From Runella limosa DSM 17973 (GTDB taxonomy: Bacteria > Bacteroidota > Bacteroidia > Cytophagales > Spirosomataceae), in contig NZ_AXVJ01000043.1 in assembly GCF_000482465.1 (NCBI RefSeq), positions 1 to 64,000 of the forward strand: a DNA stretch of 64,000 nucleotides. The letters are read 5' to 3'. The notes beneath the pieces were generated by a model, which was not told the origin of the DNA, did not search any database, and saw only the letters and a list, made by a program, of their open reading frames with translations. Positions 59,757 to 64,000 of the stretch are shown here, one piece after another; within the stretch, counting starts at the first letter, position 1, and every line of letters starts with the position of its first letter. The position numbers and the translations under genes are program-made.

Positions 59757-60746
59757 ATGTACTCTTTGTTAGAATTACGTCATCTTTCTAAAAACTACCC
59801 CCCTCAATCGGTTTTATCCGACATTCAGTTGGAACTTCAAACGGGTGAAATTCTTGGCCTGTTGGGCGAAAGTGGTTCGGGAAAAAGTACGTTGTTGCGT
59901 TTGGCGGCGGGGCTGATTGACCCCGATGAAGGTGAGATTTGGCTCAACGGCGAAAAATTGCGCCTTGCCAGCGACCAGCTCATTCCTGGGCATCCTGACA
60001 TTAAAATTGTTCACCAAGACTACAATCTGTCGTTGCCCATCAGTGTTCGGGAAAACATTGCTTACGCGCTTCGGTATTACCAAAAAGCCTATCGCGACGA
60101 GCGGGTGGACGAGCTCATCGAGCTTTGTCACTTAGAAACAGTCGCCGACAAACCTGCCAAATCGCTATCGGGTGGGGAGAAACAGCGCACGGCCATTGCC
60201 CGCGCGCTGGCCGAAGAAGCCAAAGTGTTGCTCCTCGACGAACCATTTGCGCATTTGGATTTTGCCAACCGCCGTCGCCTCACCCAAACCATCCGTACAC
60301 TGGCCGAAGAAACGGGCACTGCCTGCATTTTTGTCACCCACGACGCCCCCGATGCCCTGAGTCTTTCGGATCGAATGGGGATTTTATACCAAGGGAAACT
60401 ATTACAAGTGGGCATACCCCAAGAAGTATATCAACAACCCGTCAGCGAGTACGTAGCGGAGTTGACGGGAGAAATCAATGTTGTGCATCGTAGTACGTTT
60501 GAGCAGTTTTTTGGAACTCCTCCCCAACCGTCTGACACCTTGCTGATTCGCCCCGAGCAACTGACCATCACCGAAACCAAAGGCACGCATGGCACTTGGG
60601 CAACGGTACAGCGCAGTATTTTTGAAGGTAGTCGTTACCGAATTGAGTTAATCGCTGACCAACAATCCTTTATCGTGTATGCTCCGATTGTATTTCCCAA
60701 AGAGAAAAGCGTATTTTTGAGGTATATTTTTCCAACAACCTACTAA
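59757..60746 (+). CDS. ABC transporter ATP-binding protein (importer type with TOBE-like tail)
   Basis: A 329-residue ATPase. Walker A GLLGESGSGKSTLLR, signature LSGGEKQRTAIARAL, Walker B VLLLDEPFAHLD and switch His in FVTHDAPDALSLS are all present. The C-terminal 90 residues (LLIRPEQLTITETKGTHGTW, FEGSRYRIELI) form a TOBE-like regulatory domain as in spermidine, iron or molybdate importers. No permease or binding protein lies next to it in the window, so it is an orphan ATPase. It is 10 bases before the tricorn-like gene, and probably in one transcript. Confidence 0.9.
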   Translation: MYSLLELRHLSKNYPPQSVLSDIQLELQTGEILGLLGESGSGKSTLLRLAAGLIDPDEGEIWLNGEKLRLASDQLIPGHPDIKIVHQDYNLSLPISVRENIAYALRYYQKAYRDERVDELIELCHLETVADKPAKSLSGGEKQRTAIARALAEEAKVLLLDEPFAHLDFANRRRLTQTIRTLAEETGTACIFVTHDAPDALSLSDRMGILYQGKLLQVGIPQEVYQQPVSEYVAELTGEINVVHRSTFEQFFGTPPQPSDTLLIRPEQLTITETKGTHGTWATVQRSIFEGSRYRIELIADQQSFIVYAPIVFPKEKSVFLRYIFPTTY

Positions 60747-60755
60747 CCACTTTCT

Positions 60756-63700
60756 ATGAAACTCACCTCTTTACTCTCTCTTGCGGCGGGGGTTTTGTGC
60801 AGCGTGTCGGCCATCGGCCAAGGCACGCGGCTTTTGCGCCAGCCTACCGTCAGCGACCGCTCGGTGGTATTTGTCTATGCCGATGATTTGTGGATGGCCG
60901 ACCGCGACGGAGGTTCTGCCCGCCGTCTTACTACCCACGAAGGCACCGAGTCGCTCCCGCATTTTTCGCCCGATGGCAGCATGATTGCCTTTTCAGCCCA
61001 GTATGCAGGCAACACCGACGTGTATGTGATACCTGCCACAGGCGGTGAGCCCAAGCGCCTTACGTGGCACCCAGGCGAAGATGCCGTGCAAGGTTGGACA
61101 CCCGACGGCGCCAGTATTGTCTTTCGTTCGGGACGCAGTGGCCACCCTACTGCCCTGACCAAATTATTAAAAGTAAGCTTTAAAGGAGGCGTCCAAGAAG
61201 AACTTCCCATGCCACAAGCCTACGCGGGGGAAGTCTCGCCCGATGGCCAAATGGCGGCTTACCAAACTATTGGTTTTTGGGATCCCGAGTGGCGGAACTA
61301 CCGAGGTGGACAAGCGCAGCCGATTTGGATTGTCGATTTAAAAACGCTCTCACTTAAAACTCCCCCCCAAACCGACCGCGAGCGCCATACTGACCCAGTT
61401 TGGTACAAAAACGTCGTTTATTTCTTATCGGAACGTGATTATGCCAACAACGTATGGTCGTTTAATCCCAAAACCAACGAACTCAAACAGGTAACGTTTC
61501 ACAAAGATTTTGATGTAAAAAGCTTAGACGCCTCCAACGACCGTATTGTGTATGAACAAGGCGGCTACTTGCATTTGCTCGACCCCCAAACGGGACAAGC
61601 CAAACAGCTCGTTATCAACGTCCAAGGAGATTTTACGTGGGCGACTCCACGTTGGCAGGACGTTCGTTCGGGAGGTTTATTCAATGCTTCCCTTTCTCCT
61701 TCGGGCAAACGGGCGTTGTTTGAATACCGTGGCGATATTTTTACCGTACCCAAAGAAAACGGCGATTGGCGCAACATCAGCCACAGTTCAGGCGTGGCCG
61801 ACCGCTACCCAACGTGGTCGCCCGACGGGCAGAAAATTGCGTGGTTTTCGGATGCAAGCGGCGAATATCAATTGATGGTTTCAGACCAAGAAGGGCTTCA
61901 AAAACCGAAAGCGATTTCGTTGCCTTCGCCTACGTTTTACTTCCGCCCCGCGTGGTCGTCGGATAACAAACACCTTGCTTACACCGATACTGATTATAAT
62001 TTATGGGTGATAAATACCGAAACGGGACAACCCAAAAAAATAGACACCGAACGCTACGCCCACCCCAACCGCAGCCTTAACCCTGTGTGGTCGCCCGATG
62101 GAAAATGGATTGCCTACGCCCGCCTTTTGGACAATCAATACAAGGCCATAAAGGTGTATAACATCGAGACAGGCGCTAGCCACCAATTGACCGACGGGAT
62201 GTCGGATGCGATGTCTCCCGTGTGGGATGCCAGCGGAAAGTATTTGTATTTTTTGGCCAGTACCAACTTTGCCCTCAATACGGGTTGGCTCGACATGAGC
62301 TCGTACGAACGTCCCGTTACGCGCGGGGTGTATATGGTTATTCTTTCCAAAGGTGAACCTTCACCTTTTTTGCCCAAAAGCGACGAAGAAGAAGCCCCTA
62401 AAGTAGAAAAGAAAGAAGCTGCCCCCGCTAAAACAGACGAGAAGGCCAAAACCGAGCCTAAAAAAGACGAAAAACCTGCTGACGCCAAAAAAGAAGTTTT
62501 GGTAAAAATTGACCTAGAAAGCATCGACCAGCGGATTTTGGCACTTCCCAAAGTAGCACTGAAAGAATACGACGAAATCATTGCGGGGCCCGAAGGTAGC
62601 TTATTTTTTACCGAAAATGTCGCTGACCAATCGGGCGTTACGCTGCACAAATACACGTTGAAAGACCAAAAACGGGAAGAGTTTTTGAAAGGGATTCAAG
62701 GGGCAATCACCTCACACGACCGCAAAAACTTACTCTACCGCAGTGGTGGCACGTGGGGAATTGCCAATGCAACCACAGCCACGGCCAAAATCGGCGACGG
62801 ACGCCTAAATACCAGTGAAATGAAAATACTGGTTGACCCCAAAGCTGAATACAAACAGATTTTCCGCGAAGGATGGCGTTATCAACGTGATTTCTTGTAC
62901 GTCAGCAATGTACACGGAGCGCCTTGGAACGACATCTACAAGTGGTACTCACCTTGGGTAGAGCACGTACGCCACCGCACCGACCTCAATTACGTGGTGG
63001 ATATTTTGGGCGGCGAAGTGGCCGTGGGACACTCCTACACCTCAGGAGGTGATTTTCCAACCCTCGACAACAATAATCCTGCGGGGCTTTTGGGGGCTGA
63101 TTTTACGATAGTGAACGGCTTTTACCGCATCAAGCGCATTCTGACGGGCGAAAACTGGAACCCAGATTTGCGAGCGCCTTTGTCTAGCCCTGGCATCGAC
63201 GTAAAAGAAGGCGATTATTTATTGGAAATCAACGGTATTCCTCTGACGGCCGACGTGGATATTTACAGTTTACTGGAAGGTACGGCCAACCGACAAATTA
63301 AAATTAAGGTCAATGCTACGCCTGATTTGGCCACGGCCAAGTCGGTTACGGTGGTGCCCGTCGCCAACGAAACCCAGCTTCGCACGCGCGCTTGGGTGGA
63401 AGGTAATCGCCGTAAAGTGGATGAACTTTCAAAAGGACAGTTGGCCTACGTTTGGATTCCGAACACAGGCAACGGTGGCTATGAATATTTTAACCGTTAT
63501 TATTTTGCCCAACAAGATAAAAAAGGGGCAGTAATCGACGAACGCAACAACGGCGGTGGTTCGGCCGCTGACTACATTGTGGACGTATTGGCCCGAAAAC
63601 TACAAGGTTATTTCAACAGCCGCGCCAACGATCACAAACCTTTCACGACGCCGATGGCTGGCTTGTGGGGGCCTAAAGTAATGATTGTCAACGAGCGTGC

Positions 63701-64000
63701 AGGGTCGGGCGGTGATTTGATGCCGTTTTTGTTCCGACAAGCCAAAGTCGGGCCGCTTGTAGGAACCCGCACTTGGGGCGGATTGGTCGGTACGTGGGAC
63801 ACGCCACCATTTATCGACGGTGGGCGCATGGTGGCTCCGCGCGGTGGTTTTTATGACGTGGACGGAAAATGGGCGGTAGAAGGCGAAGGCATTGCCCCCG
63901 ACATTGAGGTACACCAAGACCCCGCCAAAGTAGCCAAAGGCGAAGACCCGCAGCTTGAAAAATCAGTACAGGTGGCGTTGGACTTGCTAAAAACCCAAGG
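60756..64000 (+). CDS. Tricorn-like S41 protease (3' end outside window)
   Basis: At least 1081 residues, open to the window edge. A signal peptide (1-21, ending SAIGQ) is followed by a long WD40/PD40 beta-propeller region with repeated SPDG/W motifs (LPHFSPDGSMIAFSA, YPTWSPDGQKIAWFSD, NPVWSPDGKWIAYAR). A Lys/Ala/Glu-rich linker lies at about residues 545-590, then the tricorn core, a PDZ domain (about 800-870) and the S41 end. H759 and S760 in VGHSYTSGGD, and S984 in ERAGSGGDLMPF, match the tricorn catalytic His and Ser. It would trim peptides outside the cytoplasm. The last catalytic Glu should be near the edge. Confidence 0.9.
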   Translation, partial: MKLTSLLSLAAGVLCSVSAIGQGTRLLRQPTVSDRSVVFVYADDLWMADRDGGSARRLTTHEGTESLPHFSPDGSMIAFSAQYAGNTDVYVIPATGGEPKRLTWHPGEDAVQGWTPDGASIVFRSGRSGHPTALTKLLKVSFKGGVQEELPMPQAYAGEVSPDGQMAAYQTIGFWDPEWRNYRGGQAQPIWIVDLKTLSLKTPPQTDRERHTDPVWYKNVVYFLSERDYANNVWSFNPKTNELKQVTFHKDFDVKSLDASNDRIVYEQGGYLHLLDPQTGQAKQLVINVQGDFTWATPRWQDVRSGGLFNASLSPSGKRALFEYRGDIFTVPKENGDWRNISHSSGVADRYPTWSPDGQKIAWFSDASGEYQLMVSDQEGLQKPKAISLPSPTFYFRPAWSSDNKHLAYTDTDYNLWVINTETGQPKKIDTERYAHPNRSLNPVWSPDGKWIAYARLLDNQYKAIKVYNIETGASHQLTDGMSDAMSPVWDASGKYLYFLASTNFALNTGWLDMSSYERPVTRGVYMVILSKGEPSPFLPKSDEEEAPKVEKKEAAPAKTDEKAKTEPKKDEKPADAKKEVLVKIDLESIDQRILALPKVALKEYDEIIAGPEGSLFFTENVADQSGVTLHKYTLKDQKREEFLKGIQGAITSHDRKNLLYRSGGTWGIANATTATAKIGDGRLNTSEMKILVDPKAEYKQIFREGWRYQRDFLYVSNVHGAPWNDIYKWYSPWVEHVRHRTDLNYVVDILGGEVAVGHSYTSGGDFPTLDNNNPAGLLGADFTIVNGFYRIKRILTGENWNPDLRAPLSSPGIDVKEGDYLLEINGIPLTADVDIYSLLEGTANRQIKIKVNATPDLATAKSVTVVPVANETQLRTRAWVEGNRRKVDELSKGQLAYVWIPNTGNGGYEYFNRYYFAQQDKKGAVIDERNNGGGSAADYIVDVLARKLQGYFNSRANDHKPFTTPMAGLWGPKVMIVNERAGSGGDLMPFLFRQAKVGPLVGTRTWGGLVGTWDTPPFIDGGRMVAPRGGFYDVDGKWAVEGEGIAPDIEVHQDPAKVAKGEDPQLEKSVQVALDLLKTQ

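Noticed and set aside
1-64000. tRNA or rRNA genes
   Set aside because: No cloverleaf with a TTCGANNC arm or conserved rRNA segment was noticed in the intergenic regions. A tRNA scan would be the decisive test.

Overview
The window looks like a chromosomal segment of a Bacteroidota bacterium, most likely a Cytophagales member of the Runella/Dyadobacter/Spirosoma kind. The evidence is a gliding lipoprotein gene (gldD), a PorU2-like peptidase with a type IX sorting tail, a bacillithiol glycosyltransferase (bshA), the rsfS-ftsH pair beside birA, DUF6089, LemA/TPM and ABA4-like proteins. Many intergenic regions also carry the Bacteroidota promoter pattern TTG-N18-21-TAnnTTTG. The species cannot be named from sequence alone. 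No rRNA, tRNA or CRISPR array was seen.

Layout. 1-1.1 kb: end of an IS3/IS150-type element, then decayed genes. 1.1-3.9 kb: rpsJ and fusA, cut off from the rest of the str/S10 ribosomal cluster. 4-7 kb: outer-membrane, HIT and lipoprotein genes. 6.9-10 kb: a three-gene unit of esterase, ATP-grasp ligase and GCS2/YbdK-type ligase. 10-12.5 kb: pdxJ, ridA, thiolase. 12.7-18.4 kb: a 1654-residue PorU2-like protein and a second esterase of the same family. 18.7-25.2 kb: sodium/solute symporter, NUDIX, a LemA-TPM-TPM operon, GH3, GDPD. 25.3-26.7 kb: leuA behind a leader-peptide attenuator. 26.8-32 kb: GMC oxidoreductase and a YtrA-type GntR/ABC operon. 32.3-39.4 kb: DEAD-box helicase, two guanidino-group enzymes, a 5'-nucleotidase split into two genes, bshA. 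39.6-47 kb: UbiA, a TapB/DUF3108-like protein, gldD, birA, rsfS, ftsH, YciI, rpsU, Ppx. 47-52.2 kb: a sugar-acid dehydratase, a truncated Uma2 gene, ABA4-like, PduO, ilvE, vapBC. 52.2-64 kb: glycosyltransferase, TPR histidine kinase, two M14 peptidase homologues (one apparently inactive), SGNH hydrolase, ABC ATPase and a tricorn protease that runs off the end.

Most genes are housekeeping or envelope functions. The unusual content is in three places. First, leuA: a 17-residue Leu-rich leader peptide, an antiterminator and a terminator precede a LeuA that lacks the regulatory domain. Second, the neighbouring ligase/esterase genes, which could make or modify an unknown amide-linked compound. Third, the gene-free DNA: several families of hairpin repeats, one with core GGTTGTGAGCAACC at four loci, including a 39-bp tandem array between birA and gldD. 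An M14 peptidase paired with a paralogue lacking the zinc ligands is a further candidate for new biology.

Protein calls come from reading motifs by eye, and no database search was run. Starts were chosen from family length, neighbouring promoters and overlaps, because Bacteroidota rarely use strong Shine-Dalgarno sites.
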